Under the pieces are notes generated by a model, which was not told where the DNA came from, did no database searches, and saw nothing but the letters and a program-made list of their open reading frames with translations. Below, one piece after another: positions 16,704 to 26,180 of a stretch of 64,000 nucleotides of DNA. Made by a program: the position numbers and the translations under genes. Numbering within the stretch: the first letter of the stretch is position 1; each line of letters starts with the position of its first letter. Source of the DNA: Vibrio coralliilyticus ATCC BAA-450 (GTDB lineage: Bacteria; Pseudomonadota; Gammaproteobacteria; Enterobacterales; Vibrionaceae); the NCBI RefSeq assembly GCF_000176135.1, contig NZ_ACZN01000018.1, forward strand, positions 806,001 through 870,000. The letters run 5' to 3'.

Positions 16704-17836
16704 GCTATCCACTAAGTTTTGACATGACAGAGTTTCTTGCTCAATACTGGCACAAGAAACCGACTGTGATTAAAGGCGGATTCAATGATTTCATCGACCC
16801 GATTTCTCCAGACGAGTTAGCAGGACTTGCCATGGAGGAAGAGGTAGATTCGCGTTACATTTCTAACGTTGAAGGTAAGTGGTCAGCACAACACGGTCCT
16901 TTTGACGATTCTCTGTTTGAAAACCTGCCTGAGTCCCATTGGCAATTAGTGGTACAAGCTTGCAACCATTGGCACCTAGGTGCAGCCGAATTAATAGAGC
17001 CATTCAAACAGCTGCCCAACTGGTTATTTGACGACTTAATGGTGTGCTTTTCTGCCCCTGAAGGTGGTGTTGGCCCTCACATCGACCAATATGATGTTTT
17101 CATTATCCAAGGCAGTGGTAAACGCCGCTGGCGTGTTGGAGATCTAGATAAAGGTCAGTATAAAGAGTCGATTCAGGCCGACGCTTTGCGTCAGATTGAA
17201 GGCTTTGATGCCATCATTGATGAAGTATTGGAACCCGGTGACATATTATACATCCCGCCAGGTTTCCCGCACGAAGGGAATACGCTAGAGCCGAGTATGA
17301 GTTACTCAATGGGCTTTCGTTCACCTAAGGAGCAAGAACTGCTCAGTAATTTCGCTGATTATGTACTAGCCAATGAAAAAGGTGACGTTCACCTACATAA
17401 CCCAGAGATAACGGTTCAGCATCAATACGGCAAAATACTCAATACTGATTTAGATAAGCTGACAGCCATGCTTCGCTCGGCCCTGCAATCAGAATCCGAT
17501 ATCCGTGAATTTATGGGGGGTATGCTAAGTCAATCTCGCCATCAGCTCGATATTGTTGAACCTGAAGAGCCAATCAGCACTCTGGAAATCTACCACCACT
17601 TAGAATCACTAGGCAGTTTACGCAAAGTCTCTGGTTTACGTGCGCTCTACCATGAGAACGAATCTGCACATGTTTACATTAACGGTGATGCTTACCCAGC
17701 TGAGTCACCGCACCTCGTCCACCTACTGTGTAATCAAGAGTCGATTGAGATTGAAGATATCGACGGCAAGTTATCTGGCTCACAAATGCAGCTGCTTACA
17801 ACACTGGTTAACCTTGGTTACTGGTATCTAGATTAG
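16700..17836 (+). CDS. roxA: Ribosomal protein uL16 arginine 3-hydroxylase (RoxA/YcfD)
   Basis: 378-residue JmjC-type Fe(II)/2-oxoglutarate oxygenase that hydroxylates an arginine of ribosomal protein L16. Iron ligands are H127 and D129 (GPHIDQ) and H191 (GFPHEGN), close to H125/D127/H187 of E. coli YcfD. A dimerisation and winged-helix C-terminal half follows. It is the last gene of the dinG operon and ends before a strong terminator. Confidence 0.93.
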   Translation: MSYPLSFDMTEFLAQYWHKKPTVIKGGFNDFIDPISPDELAGLAMEEEVDSRYISNVEGKWSAQHGPFDDSLFENLPESHWQLVVQACNHWHLGAAELIEPFKQLPNWLFDDLMVCFSAPEGGVGPHIDQYDVFIIQGSGKRRWRVGDLDKGQYKESIQADALRQIEGFDAIIDEVLEPGDILYIPPGFPHEGNTLEPSMSYSMGFRSPKEQELLSNFADYVLANEKGDVHLHNPEITVQHQYGKILNTDLDKLTAMLRSALQSESDIREFMGGMLSQSRHQLDIVEPEEPISTLEIYHHLESLGSLRKVSGLRALYHENESAHVYINGDAYPAESPHLVHLLCNQESIEIEDIDGKLSGSQMQLLTTLVNLGYWYLD

Positions 17837-17842
17837 ATAGCA

Positions 17843-17867
17843 AAAGGGCCTCATCAAGAGGCCCTTT
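17843..17867. terminator. Bidirectional terminator between roxA and a chemoreceptor gene
   Basis: Stem AAAGGGCCTC / GAGGCCCTTT with loop ATCAA, between convergent genes. Confidence 0.88.
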
Positions 17868-17871
17868 ACTT

Positions 17872-19989
17872 TTATACTTTAAACTGATTCACCAGTTTTT
17901 GCTGTCTTTCTGAGAGATTTCCGATTTGCGTGCTGACAGTTTCAGATTCTTCTGCTTGAGATAAAATCTGCGCGCTCAAGTCACGGATGTTGCTGACACT
18001 CTGATTTACCTCAGCAGATACCGACTGCTGCTCTTCAGCGGCTTTCACGATCTGCGAGTTCATATCATTGATGGATGAGATCGCATCAAAGATATTGTTG
18101 AGCTGAGAAACTGCTCTTTCAACTTGTTGGGCGGAATCATTCGCTAAATCATTACCATCTTGGATAGCGTTGACCACATCCTGCGTCCCTTTCTGTACAT
18201 CTTCGATCACCTGACGAATTTCACCAACTGACGATTGAGTGCGACTGGCTAGGCTGCGAACTTCATCGGCAACTACAGCGAAACCACGCCCTTGATCACC
18301 TGCTCGCGCGGCTTCAATGGCAGCGTTCAAGGCCAGAAGATTCGTTTGCTCTGAAATTCCTTCAATAACAGTCAGTATCTCGGTTATGTTGGCGTTGTTT
18401 TTCGCTAGCTCTTCAACAACAGGAACCGCTGCCGTCATTCTCTCAACTAATCGAACCATTTCGTCTTGAGACTGCTCAATAACCTTCTTACCGGAATCTG
18501 CAGCGACGTTGGCTTTTTCAGCTTCGCTCACTGCAACTTCTGCGTTTTGAACCACCAGACCTGCCGTTTGAGTCATTTCCTCAGAGGCTGTTGCCACCAA
18601 ATCCACTTCTTTAAACTGGGAATCACTGCTTGAGCGAGTTTGCTGAGCTGCTATTCGAGACTGCTCTGTCGTCGTACCGATCTGCAGCGTCGTTTCTACG
18701 ACATCACTAATAATTGACTGAAGCTTATCAAGGAATTTATTGAACCCTGTGGCAAGCTGACCAATCTCATCTTGGGATTTCACATCCAAGCGCTGAGTTA
18801 AATCCCCTTCGCCAGATGCAATATCATCTAACCTCGCGACCACCTCACGAATTGGTTTAACCAAACGAGATGCCATCACCGCGATAGTCACTAAACCGAA
18901 AACAACCAAAATTGAGCCCGCAAGTACTTCGGTTTTCACGCTCGACTCCACCTGATGGCTGATGGTTTGATCGAGCATTTCTGCGTCTGCCAACACGCTG
19001 CTTCTAGGCATATCAAATAATACGCCCCAAGTTTGATTGGCAACCATAATAGGGGCAAATACGCTCAGCCATTCACCATCACTACTCCATTGGGTTTGAA
19101 CTTCCTGCCCAAACAGAAGATCAGTCAATTGATCACTGGAAAGTGTTTTGCTGTCGAACGATTGTCCAATGGCACGAGAGGAATCATCACTAGCAATCAA
19201 TGAACCATCTAGGCTGATGATATTGACATTACCACTGCCGTTGAAGAGTTGGCTGTCTGACTCGACAACAATACCCGACATCGCATCAAGTCGAAGATCA
19301 ATACCAAAGAAACCAATCACAGTATCATCGATCATGATCGGAACAGATATAGAGGTCGCCAAAACCTGTCCGCCAGCTTGGTTAATAAGTCTTGGAGTAC
19401 TGACACATGAATCGCCACTGGAAAGCGGACAAAAGAATCGCTCACTGTTTTGAGTATCTTCCAGCGCCGCTTCACTCAGCACATTAGACACGACATTCTC
19501 ACCGTTTTGAGCGGTTACCCAGTAAGGTGCAAACTGCCCTCGTTCGTTCGAGCCTACATACTCCGCATCAACATAGTTACTATCTTCACCATCTAGCATG
19601 TTAGGCCTGAAGACGAGATAAGCACCTTGAATCGAATCAAAACTCAGTACCGACTTGCGAACCATTTCATCCAAAGCAGTACGCAATTCTTCGCTATCAC
19701 CAAAATTTTCTTCAGTATTGGTTTTCAAAAACAGCGCATTAGATGCCAGCATTTCCGCTCGATATAAGGCTTCATTAAGATATTCAGCCACTTCAGTGGC
19801 ATTCAGTAGTGCTCGTGTTTCAAGCAGTTGCTCTGATTTGTTGATCACAGACTCTGCACTTTGTGCCTTTATCTGTTGTTGGTTAGTCACTGCGTTGTAA
19901 ACAGAAAATCCGATCAGGGATAAAGAGGTAATGAGCAGGCAGCAACCTGCAAGAAGGGTAATTTTCCATTGAACGGAAAGGGTTCGCAT
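17872..19989 (-). CDS. Methyl-accepting chemotaxis protein with periplasmic Cache domain
   Basis: 705 residues. Membrane segment at about 9-31, a long periplasmic double-Cache-type sensor (about 32-345, with GAYLVFRPNM, WSSDGEWLSVFAPIM), second segment near 353-373, HAMP (RLVKPIREVVARLDDI, about 377 on), then the signalling hairpin with tip EQTNLLALNAAIEAARAG (about 548-565). It relays a ligand signal to CheA/CheW. The ligand is unknown; Cache sensors often bind amino acids or carboxylates. No C-terminal CheR-docking pentapeptide. Monocistronic and divergent from xthA. Confidence 0.94.
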   Translation of the reverse strand: MRTLSVQWKITLLAGCCLLITSLSLIGFSVYNAVTNQQQIKAQSAESVINKSEQLLETRALLNATEVAEYLNEALYRAEMLASNALFLKTNTEENFGDSEELRTALDEMVRKSVLSFDSIQGAYLVFRPNMLDGEDSNYVDAEYVGSNERGQFAPYWVTAQNGENVVSNVLSEAALEDTQNSERFFCPLSSGDSCVSTPRLINQAGGQVLATSISVPIMIDDTVIGFFGIDLRLDAMSGIVVESDSQLFNGSGNVNIISLDGSLIASDDSSRAIGQSFDSKTLSSDQLTDLLFGQEVQTQWSSDGEWLSVFAPIMVANQTWGVLFDMPRSSVLADAEMLDQTISHQVESSVKTEVLAGSILVVFGLVTIAVMASRLVKPIREVVARLDDIASGEGDLTQRLDVKSQDEIGQLATGFNKFLDKLQSIISDVVETTLQIGTTTEQSRIAAQQTRSSSDSQFKEVDLVATASEEMTQTAGLVVQNAEVAVSEAEKANVAADSGKKVIEQSQDEMVRLVERMTAAVPVVEELAKNNANITEILTVIEGISEQTNLLALNAAIEAARAGDQGRGFAVVADEVRSLASRTQSSVGEIRQVIEDVQKGTQDVVNAIQDGNDLANDSAQQVERAVSQLNNIFDAISSINDMNSQIVKAAEEQQSVSAEVNQSVSNIRDLSAQILSQAEESETVSTQIGNLSERQQKLVNQFKV

Positions 19990-20211
19990 AGTACATCCTT
20001 ATGAGCAAACTCATTCATATCGCATGAGAACGAAAACTAAATTCTACATTTCGAGACCAATTACAACATATTGCAATCAATTATCAATCGAAAGTTTACA
20101 GATATGTTAATACAAATACACCAACTGTTAACTTTAGGCGGTTACTAAAGAAAGTGGTAATATCTGGGGAAATTTCGATTCGTTGAATTATTTCAATAAC
20201 AAGGAATAAAA

Positions 20212-21018
20212 ATGAAAGTTATCAGCTTTAACATCAATGGTCTTCGCGCACGCTTGCATCAACTGCAAGCTGTCATCGATAAACATCAGCCAGACGTAAT
20301 CGGTCTTCAAGAGATCAAAGTACATGATGAAGCCTTCCCTATCGAAGACGTTGAAGCTATGGGCTATAAAGTCTACTTCCATGGTCAGAAAGCACACTAC
20401 GGTGTTGCCATGCTATGTAAGAAAGAACCGCTTTCTGTGCAGAAAGGCTTTCCTACTGACAATGAAGATCACCAGAAACGTATGATCATGGCGACGTTTG
20501 AAGACGACAATGGCGAGAAAGTCACCGTGCTCAACGGCTACTTTCCACAGGGTGACAACATCAGCCACGAAACCAAGTACCCGTACAAACGCCAGTTCTA
20601 CAAAGACTTGATGACTTACCTTAATGATCACCACAACAACGACGAACAGCTTATCGTGATGGGTGACATTAATATAAGCCCAATTGATGCCGATATCGGT
20701 ATTGGTGAACCTAACCGTAAGCGCTGGTTAAAGACGGGCAAATGTTCTTTCCAACCAGAAGAGCGTGAATGGTTGAAAACATTAATGGACTGGGGATTTG
20801 TGGATACCTTCCGTCAACTCCACCCAGAGGTAGAAGACCGATTTTCGTGGTTTGATTACCGTTCACGTGGTTTCGATGACAACCGTGGTCTGCGCATTGA
20901 CGTTGTACTCGCGACTCCAAAACTCGCCGAGAAATGTATTGAATCAGATATCGACTACGAGCTGCGTGGCATCGAAAAACCATCAGATCACGCACCGATT
21001 TGGTCAACGTTTAAGTAA
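20212..21018 (+). CDS. xthA: Exodeoxyribonuclease III
   Basis: 268 residues, identical in length to E. coli Xth. Major AP endonuclease and 3'-5' exonuclease of base-excision repair. Start MKVISFNINGLRARLHQ; metal-binding Glu in GLQEIKVHD (about 34), catalytic GDINISPIDADIG near 151, and C-terminal SDHAPIW. RBS AAGGAAT before the ATG. A single-gene unit with a perfect palindromic terminator. Confidence 0.97.
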   Translation: MKVISFNINGLRARLHQLQAVIDKHQPDVIGLQEIKVHDEAFPIEDVEAMGYKVYFHGQKAHYGVAMLCKKEPLSVQKGFPTDNEDHQKRMIMATFEDDNGEKVTVLNGYFPQGDNISHETKYPYKRQFYKDLMTYLNDHHNNDEQLIVMGDINISPIDADIGIGEPNRKRWLKTGKCSFQPEEREWLKTLMDWGFVDTFRQLHPEVEDRFSWFDYRSRGFDDNRGLRIDVVLATPKLAEKCIESDIDYELRGIEKPSDHAPIWSTFK

Positions 21019-21023
21019 AACAA

Positions 21024-21051
21024 AAAATCCGGAGCCTAGGCTCCGGATTTT
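21024..21051. terminator. Bidirectional terminator between xthA and fabV
   Basis: Perfect 28-base palindrome centred on CCTAGG, arms beginning AAAATCCGGAG, between convergent genes. Confidence 0.88.
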
Positions 21052-21073
21052 GTTTTTAACGCAGTGCAATCAA

Positions 21074-22276
21074 TTAGATAGCAATAAAGTCTGCTTTGTA
21101 GTCTGGGTTAACATCAGCGTCATAATCGACGCCTTCCGCACCAAAACCAAATAGCTTCAAGAACTCTTCTTTATACTCAACGTAGTCAGTTAGCTCTTTT
21201 AGATTCTCAGACGTGATTTGTGGCCACAGGTCACGACAATGCTGTTGAATATCGTCACGTAGTTCCCAGTCATCCAGACGTAGGCGGTTCTTGTCGTCGA
21301 CTTCAGGCGCAGAGCCATCTTCTTTGTATAGACGCTGGCTGAACATGCGGAAGATTTGCTCCATACAGCCTTCGTGTACGCCTTCTTCACGCATTTTCTT
21401 AAATACCATTGCGATGTACAGTGGCATAACAGGAATTGCTGAACTTGCTTGAGTCACGACGGACTTCAATACCGCTACGTTTGCTGTTCCGCCTGTTGCT
21501 GAAAGCTTCTCGTTAAGAGCCGTCGCAGCGCGGTCTAGATCCATTTTCGCTTTACCTAGCGCACCATCCCAGTAGATTGGCCAAGTCAGCTCAGTACCGA
21601 TGTAGCTGTATGCAACTGTCTTACAACCTTCAGCTAGAACGCCAGCTTCAGACAATGCGTTGATCCAAAGTTCCCAATCTTCACCGCCCATTACTGTGAC
21701 AGTGTCTTTGATTTCTTCTTCCGTTGCAGGCTCAACGCTTGCTTCGATGATGACGTCTTTGTTGGTGTCTACGGCTGTTGAAGTGTAAGTCTCACCAATT
21801 GGTTTTAGAGACGAACGAATCACTTCACCTGTTTCTGGCATTTTACGTACTGGAGAAGCCAGTGAGTAAACCACCATATCGATTTGGCCTAGATCTTCTT
21901 TGATTAGGTCGATTGTTTTTTGCTTCGCTTCGTTAGAGAAAGCGTCGCCATTCAGGCTCTTCGCGTAAAGACCTTCTTCACGTGCAAGCTTTTCGAATGC
22001 AACTGAGTTGTAGAAACCTGCTGTGCCTGGCTTTTTCTCTGTGCCTTCTTTTTCAAAGAACACACCGATAGTTGAAGCGCCGCCCCCAAATGCCGCAGCG
22101 ATACGAGAAGATAGACCGTAGCCACTTGAAGCACCAACAACAAGAACACGCTTAGGCGCGTTTTTGATTGGGCCTTGTGCTTTTGTGTAAGCAATTTGTT
22201 CTTTTACGTTAGCTTCACAACCCACAGGGTGCGTTGTAGTACAGATAAATCCACGAATTCTAGGTTTGATGATCAT
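21074..22276 (-). CDS. fabV: Trans-2-enoyl-ACP (CoA) reductase FabV
   Basis: NADH-dependent enoyl-ACP reductase of type II fatty acid synthesis, the triclosan-insensitive form first described in Vibrio. 400 residues. It starts MIIKPRIRGFICTTTHPVGC, has the NAD loop VVGASSGYGLSSRIA (about 48) and the family Y-x8-K active site in YWDGALGKAK. The ATG at 22276 after AAGGAAG is preferred to a TTG two codons upstream. Its location beside fadE and a PsrA-like regulator puts synthesis and breakdown of fatty acids side by side. Confidence 0.96.
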   Translation of the reverse strand: MIIKPRIRGFICTTTHPVGCEANVKEQIAYTKAQGPIKNAPKRVLVVGASSGYGLSSRIAAAFGGGASTIGVFFEKEGTEKKPGTAGFYNSVAFEKLAREEGLYAKSLNGDAFSNEAKQKTIDLIKEDLGQIDMVVYSLASPVRKMPETGEVIRSSLKPIGETYTSTAVDTNKDVIIEASVEPATEEEIKDTVTVMGGEDWELWINALSEAGVLAEGCKTVAYSYIGTELTWPIYWDGALGKAKMDLDRAATALNEKLSATGGTANVAVLKSVVTQASSAIPVMPLYIAMVFKKMREEGVHEGCMEQIFRMFSQRLYKEDGSAPEVDDKNRLRLDDWELRDDIQQHCRDLWPQITSENLKELTDYVEYKEEFLKLFGFGAEGVDYDADVNPDYKADFIAI

Positions 22277-22409
22277 ATTCAACTTCCTTTAAAAAACTTC
22301 GCTAGGATAAAAGGTTCAACGCCAGTTCGCATCTAATTTCTGTAAAAATGTCGGTAAAATGCAAGTGGTTGGAGCTCTTTCATACAAGTTTTAGATTTCG
22401 AGCAAAAAG

Positions 22410-22433
22410 AAAGGCACCCATTAAGGTGCCTTT
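22410..22433 (-). terminator. Terminator of fadE
   Basis: Stem AAAGGCACC / GGTGCCTTT with a six-base loop and a T-rich stretch on the minus strand. Confidence 0.85.
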
Positions 22434-22455
22434 ACTCAATATCGGTCAGCTAGCT

Positions 22456-24741
22456 CTAAGCCACGCTATCTAACTTTGGCTTTACCCGAGCTTTACCTGT
22501 TCTCACTTCGCTAAAGTCGTGGCTAAAGTCATCGACTTGAATCGCTTTGTAGCGCAGCGCATCTGCTGCAACGATTTGGTCGACTTCGTCCTGAGTTAAC
22601 ACATTGGCTTCTAGCGCTTGTGCCAGACGATCTTTAAGTAGGCCTTTACGAGCAACTTTACCTTCTTTAGCAGCACGCATCAGTTTACGTTCAAGGCTCT
22701 TCACACCATACATCGCAAGGAAGGCATTCTCCATTAGACCAACGCTATCATCTGCTTCTTTGCCAACATAGCAAAGGTGCGTCAGACGGTCTCGGTGCGC
22801 TCCTGGTGTCATCAAGCTTTCTGCCAATTTCACTATCAGTTTGTCGCTTGGCTTAGCAAAGTGATTCCCTAATGGGAAGATCAACACTTTGAGTAGGCGG
22901 CCGACCGCTTTTTGCGGGTAGTTAGTAAACGCTTCTTGCAGTGATTTCGCGGCGTTATGCAAACAGTGTTGAACAGCGTAATGTACGTAATCAAGATCTT
23001 GCTGCTGACGCCCTTCGTCTTCGTACTTCTTAAGCGCCGCTGACCCCATGTAAAGGTAAGCCAGAACATCACCAAGGCGGGCAGAAATCATTTCTTTACG
23101 TTTTAGATCACCACCCAAGGTGGCCATCGCAATATCTGCACTCACTGCCAACGCACGACTTATACGTGTCAGATCTTTGTAGTAACCTTGAGTTGGGCCA
23201 CTCATATCGGCTTTGATAAAGCGAGAGCCTGTAAGGGCTGCACCAAATGCGCCAAAAGTGTTCTTGGTCGCGTGAGCGATGTGTTTGAACAGCAAGTCAT
23301 CAAACTCTTTAGCGCCTTGTTTCTCATCAGGATTTGCCGCGGCTTCCATCTCTTTCAATACGTATGGGTGACAGCGAGTAGCACCTTGACCAAAAATCAT
23401 CAGGTTACGGGTCAGAATGTTTGCACCTTCCACCGTGATTGCTACCGGAATACCGAGGTAAGGCGACGCTAGATAGTTCATCGGACCATCCTGAATCGCT
23501 CGACCAGAATGAATATCCATTGAGTCATTGAGAATAGTACGCGCCATTTCTGTCATATGGTATTTGGCAATCGCAGTCACAATGCCTGGCTTCTCTTTAA
23601 GATCCAGAGACGTTGTCGTTAGAGTACGCGTCGCTTCAAGCAAGTAAGTCAGGCCACCGATTCGGCCCATCGCCTCAGCAACACCTTCAAACTTACCAAT
23701 CGACATACCAAACTGTTTACGAACATAAGCGTAAGCGCCCGTAGTACGTGACGTTAGGTGACCAACTGCGGTACCTAGTGCCGGTAGAGAAATACCACGA
23801 CCCGCAGAAAGACATTCCACCAACATACGCCAGCCTTTACCTGCGTAATCCTGACCACCGATCAGCCATTCCATCGGAATGAAAACGTCTTTCCCGCGCG
23901 TTGGACCATTCATAAACGCAAGACCTAGTGGGTCATGACGTTCACCAATTTCAACCCCTTTGTGGGACGCTGGGATAAGCGCACAAGTAATGCCTAACTC
24001 TTTCTTATCGCCCATTAAACCATCAGGATCGTACATCTTGAATGCAAGGCCAAGTACCGTTGCTACTGGTGCTAACGTAATGTAGCGCTTATTCCAGTTA
24101 AGGCGGATACCCAACACTTCTTTGCCTTCGTGTTCGCCATAACAAACGATGCCATCATCAGGGATACCGCCAGCGTCAGAACCGGCTTCAGGGCCCGTTA
24201 GGGCAAAACATGGAATGTCGGTACCATCGGCTAAACGTGGCAACCAGTAATCTTTTTGTTCTTGAGTACCATAGTGAGAAAGCAGTTCACCCGGGCCTAA
24301 AGAGTTAGGTACCATCACACACACCGCTGCACTAATACTGCGCGTTGCGATACGTGTAACGATTGTTGAGTTGGCTAATGCAGAGAACTCTCGACCACCG
24401 TATTCTTTTGAAATGATGAGTGAGAAGAAACGCTCTTTACGTAGGTATTCCCAAACCTCAGGGGGTAGGTCACGGTCTTCTTTTACGATCTTATGATCGT
24501 CTAGCATGCTAAGCAGGGTTTCCAACTCGTTATCAACGAAGGATTGCTCCTCCGCAGTTAACGTTGGTGTTGGATACTTGTGCAGCTTGGAGAAGTCTGG
24601 GCGACCTGAAAACAGCTCCCCATCCCACCAAACGCTACCCGCTTCCATTGCTTCCTTCTCCGTGCTGGAAAGCGGTGGCAGTACTTTTTTAAACATTTTG
24701 AAAGCTGGGTCACTGACCCATTTTCTACGTAGAGAGCACAT
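22456..24741 (-). CDS. fadE: Acyl-CoA dehydrogenase FadE
   Basis: First oxidation step of fatty acid beta-oxidation. 761 residues. Typical elements: FSLIISKEYGGREFSALANS near 107, CFALTGPEAGSDAGGIPDDG near 172, SAGRGISLPAL, and LEATRTLTT, then the long FadE-specific C-terminal extension. It starts directly at MCSLRRKWVSDPAFKMF and lacks the N-terminal membrane segments of E. coli FadE (814 residues). RBS AAAAGGA is good. It lies 65 bases downstream of the psrA-like gene on the same strand. Confidence 0.94.
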   Translation of the reverse strand: MCSLRRKWVSDPAFKMFKKVLPPLSSTEKEAMEAGSVWWDGELFSGRPDFSKLHKYPTPTLTAEEQSFVDNELETLLSMLDDHKIVKEDRDLPPEVWEYLRKERFFSLIISKEYGGREFSALANSTIVTRIATRSISAAVCVMVPNSLGPGELLSHYGTQEQKDYWLPRLADGTDIPCFALTGPEAGSDAGGIPDDGIVCYGEHEGKEVLGIRLNWNKRYITLAPVATVLGLAFKMYDPDGLMGDKKELGITCALIPASHKGVEIGERHDPLGLAFMNGPTRGKDVFIPMEWLIGGQDYAGKGWRMLVECLSAGRGISLPALGTAVGHLTSRTTGAYAYVRKQFGMSIGKFEGVAEAMGRIGGLTYLLEATRTLTTTSLDLKEKPGIVTAIAKYHMTEMARTILNDSMDIHSGRAIQDGPMNYLASPYLGIPVAITVEGANILTRNLMIFGQGATRCHPYVLKEMEAAANPDEKQGAKEFDDLLFKHIAHATKNTFGAFGAALTGSRFIKADMSGPTQGYYKDLTRISRALAVSADIAMATLGGDLKRKEMISARLGDVLAYLYMGSAALKKYEDEGRQQQDLDYVHYAVQHCLHNAAKSLQEAFTNYPQKAVGRLLKVLIFPLGNHFAKPSDKLIVKLAESLMTPGAHRDRLTHLCYVGKEADDSVGLMENAFLAMYGVKSLERKLMRAAKEGKVARKGLLKDRLAQALEANVLTQDEVDQIVAADALRYKAIQVDDFSHDFSEVRTGKARVKPKLDSVA

Positions 24742-24806
24742 AATCAGATCCTTTTGTTCACAGTTGGTGGTCCAATTTATATTTGTTTTATGTTTCGATT
24801 TTTGTG

Positions 24807-25433
24807 TTACTCAGCCGCTACACCTGCTGCTAAGTATGGAATAAGCTGATCGACAACAGATTTCGCGTCCATCTGCTTTCCGTATGCATTTTCTGCGATT
24901 TCCATTAACGCTTGGCTTGAAGCCATAGTGAATACGCACGTACCCAGCGTAAAATGGAGTCGCCAAAATAATTCTTCCTGAGACAGCTTAGGATTCGCTT
25001 TCATCACTGATTGAGTAAACAGAGATAACGCATCCTGATAACGAGTGGTGATGAACCAACGTAAGTGGCCTTGCACATCGGTATAGCCACGACCAATCAA
25101 CAGCATAAAACGGCTGGTTCCATTCGGTCTGACATCGTTGAGTGCACGCAGTGGCCCTCTTAGCGATTCAAACACATCCGCCATTTCGTAACTTTCATTA
25201 AGATTAAGATTGATCAACGCATCTTGAACCGCTGGCATGAAAGCTTCCAGATAACGGTTTAAAACCGCTCTAACCAGAGTTTTCTTGTCGCCAAAGTGAT
25301 AGTTCACAGAAGCTAGGTTGACACCCGCTTTGCTGGTAATCGTGCGCAATGACGTGTCATTGAAACCATGTTCAGCAAACAGAGCTTCCGCAACATCTAG
25401 GATTTTCTCTTTGGTCGTATTTCTCATCGACAT
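24807..25433 (-). CDS. psrA: TetR-family regulator, PsrA-like (fatty acid response)
   Basis: 208 residues. N-terminal TetR helix-turn-helix: EKILDVAEALFAEHGFNDTS, then ITSKAGVNLASVNYHFGDKK. The C-terminal ligand domain is PsrA-like in length and pattern. In pseudomonads and Vibrio, PsrA senses long-chain acyl-CoA and controls fatty acid degradation genes; the neighbour fadE supports that role. Start ATG at 25433 (a second in-frame ATG at 25427 is equally possible). A PsrA-type palindrome sits just upstream, suggesting autoregulation. Symbol assigned from family and context. Confidence 0.82.
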   Translation of the reverse strand: MSMRNTTKEKILDVAEALFAEHGFNDTSLRTITSKAGVNLASVNYHFGDKKTLVRAVLNRYLEAFMPAVQDALINLNLNESYEMADVFESLRGPLRALNDVRPNGTSRFMLLIGRGYTDVQGHLRWFITTRYQDALSLFTQSVMKANPKLSQEELFWRLHFTLGTCVFTMASSQALMEIAENAYGKQMDAKSVVDQLIPYLAAGVAAE

Positions 25434-25448
25434 TTCAATCACTCGTAT

Positions 25449-25462
25449 TAAACAACTGTTTG
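25449..25462. promoter_or_regulatory. PsrA-type operator upstream of psrA
   Basis: TAAACAACTGTTTG reads CAAAC-AGTT-GTTTA on the minus strand, nearly the published PsrA pattern of (G/C)AAAC-N2-4-GTTT(G/C). It lies 16 bases upstream of the psrA start. Confidence 0.6.
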
Positions 25463-25730
25463 AAATATACAACCGAAACAATTAACCAACAAGTTTTTAA
25501 CATCACATTTTTGAAGATTGGTCCGACCAGATTGCAAGTTATGTGTTGTAAGCCTCTGAAGAAAAAATTAAAAAAATTTTCACTGTGAATGGAACTGAAT
25601 TGAATAACGAGAGTCTGAATAAGTGTAGTTAGCAGAGCCTTCTTAAGTTTACAGGCCGTAAAACTTGTTTTCTTGACTGACACTACTAATTTACGCTGCT
25701 TTTTCTTATTAACTCCTATGTTTTGTATCA
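25463..25730 (+). other. Intergenic region psrA / gtrA, candidate small RNA leading to an orphan terminator
   Basis: No credible protein gene. The plus strand becomes U-rich after 25697 (TTTTTCTTATTAACTCCTATG) and runs into a terminator that serves neither flanking gene, since both are on the minus strand. The ACTCCTATG at 25712-25720 is an anti-Shine-Dalgarno type sequence. No convincing promoter was identified by eye. Confidence 0.35.
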
Positions 25731-25761
25731 GCCCAGAGCCAGTTTGCTCTGGGCTTTTTTT
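25731..25761 (+). terminator. Orphan Rho-independent terminator on the plus strand
   Basis: GCCCAGAGC / GCTCTGGGC stem with loop CAGTTT, followed by seven T on the plus strand only. On the minus strand the hairpin has no T run, so it does not fit the end of gtrA. Confidence 0.75.
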
Positions 25762-25769
25762 ATTTGCTA

Positions 25770-26180
25770 CTACCGCTCAGTTTGTAAGTGACGTTGAGTA
25801 CGAAATACCCACCAATGACTCAGCAAAAAATTACTCAACATTCCAGCAAGCACACCCAAGACCAGCGCGAACATCGCCAACACGCCTTCACTTCCCCAAT
25901 AATAAGTGGTGAGTTTGAATACTCCGAAATTGGGCACAGCGGAAAACGTGGCACACCCCATAAATTTCACCCACTGCAAGAATTTCCCAGATGGATTTCG
26001 ACTCTCAAAGGTAAAAACACGATTGCCTAACCAAGTTACCGTTGCCGCAAAGAGAAAAGCCACAATGCGCGAGTCCAATATCGGCAACCCAATGGCATAA
26101 AACAGTAAGGCAAAAAGAGAGGCATCAGCGATAAAGCCAACGCCCCCGACTAGGGCAAAACGCCATAATTTGTTCATCAT
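25770..26180 (-). CDS. GtrA family membrane protein (putative lipid-linked sugar flippase)
   Basis: 136 residues with four membrane segments (about 8-28, 36-53, 75-93, 99-120), starting MNKLWRFALVGGVGFIADA, the standard GtrA opening. GtrA proteins are thought to flip undecaprenyl-phosphate sugars to the periplasm. The start overlaps the upstream ArnT-like gene by four bases (ATGA), the last of three coupled genes. Confidence 0.88.
   Translation of the reverse strand: MMNKLWRFALVGGVGFIADASLFALLFYAIGLPILDSRIVAFLFAATVTWLGNRVFTFESRNPSGKFLQWVKFMGCATFSAVPNFGVFKLTTYYWGSEGVLAMFALVLGVLAGMLSNFLLSHWWVFRTQRHLQTER

Noticed and set aside
25673..25912. 79-codon plus-strand ORF
   Set aside because: Crosses the orphan terminator and then runs antisense to gtrA; no plausible ribosome site.
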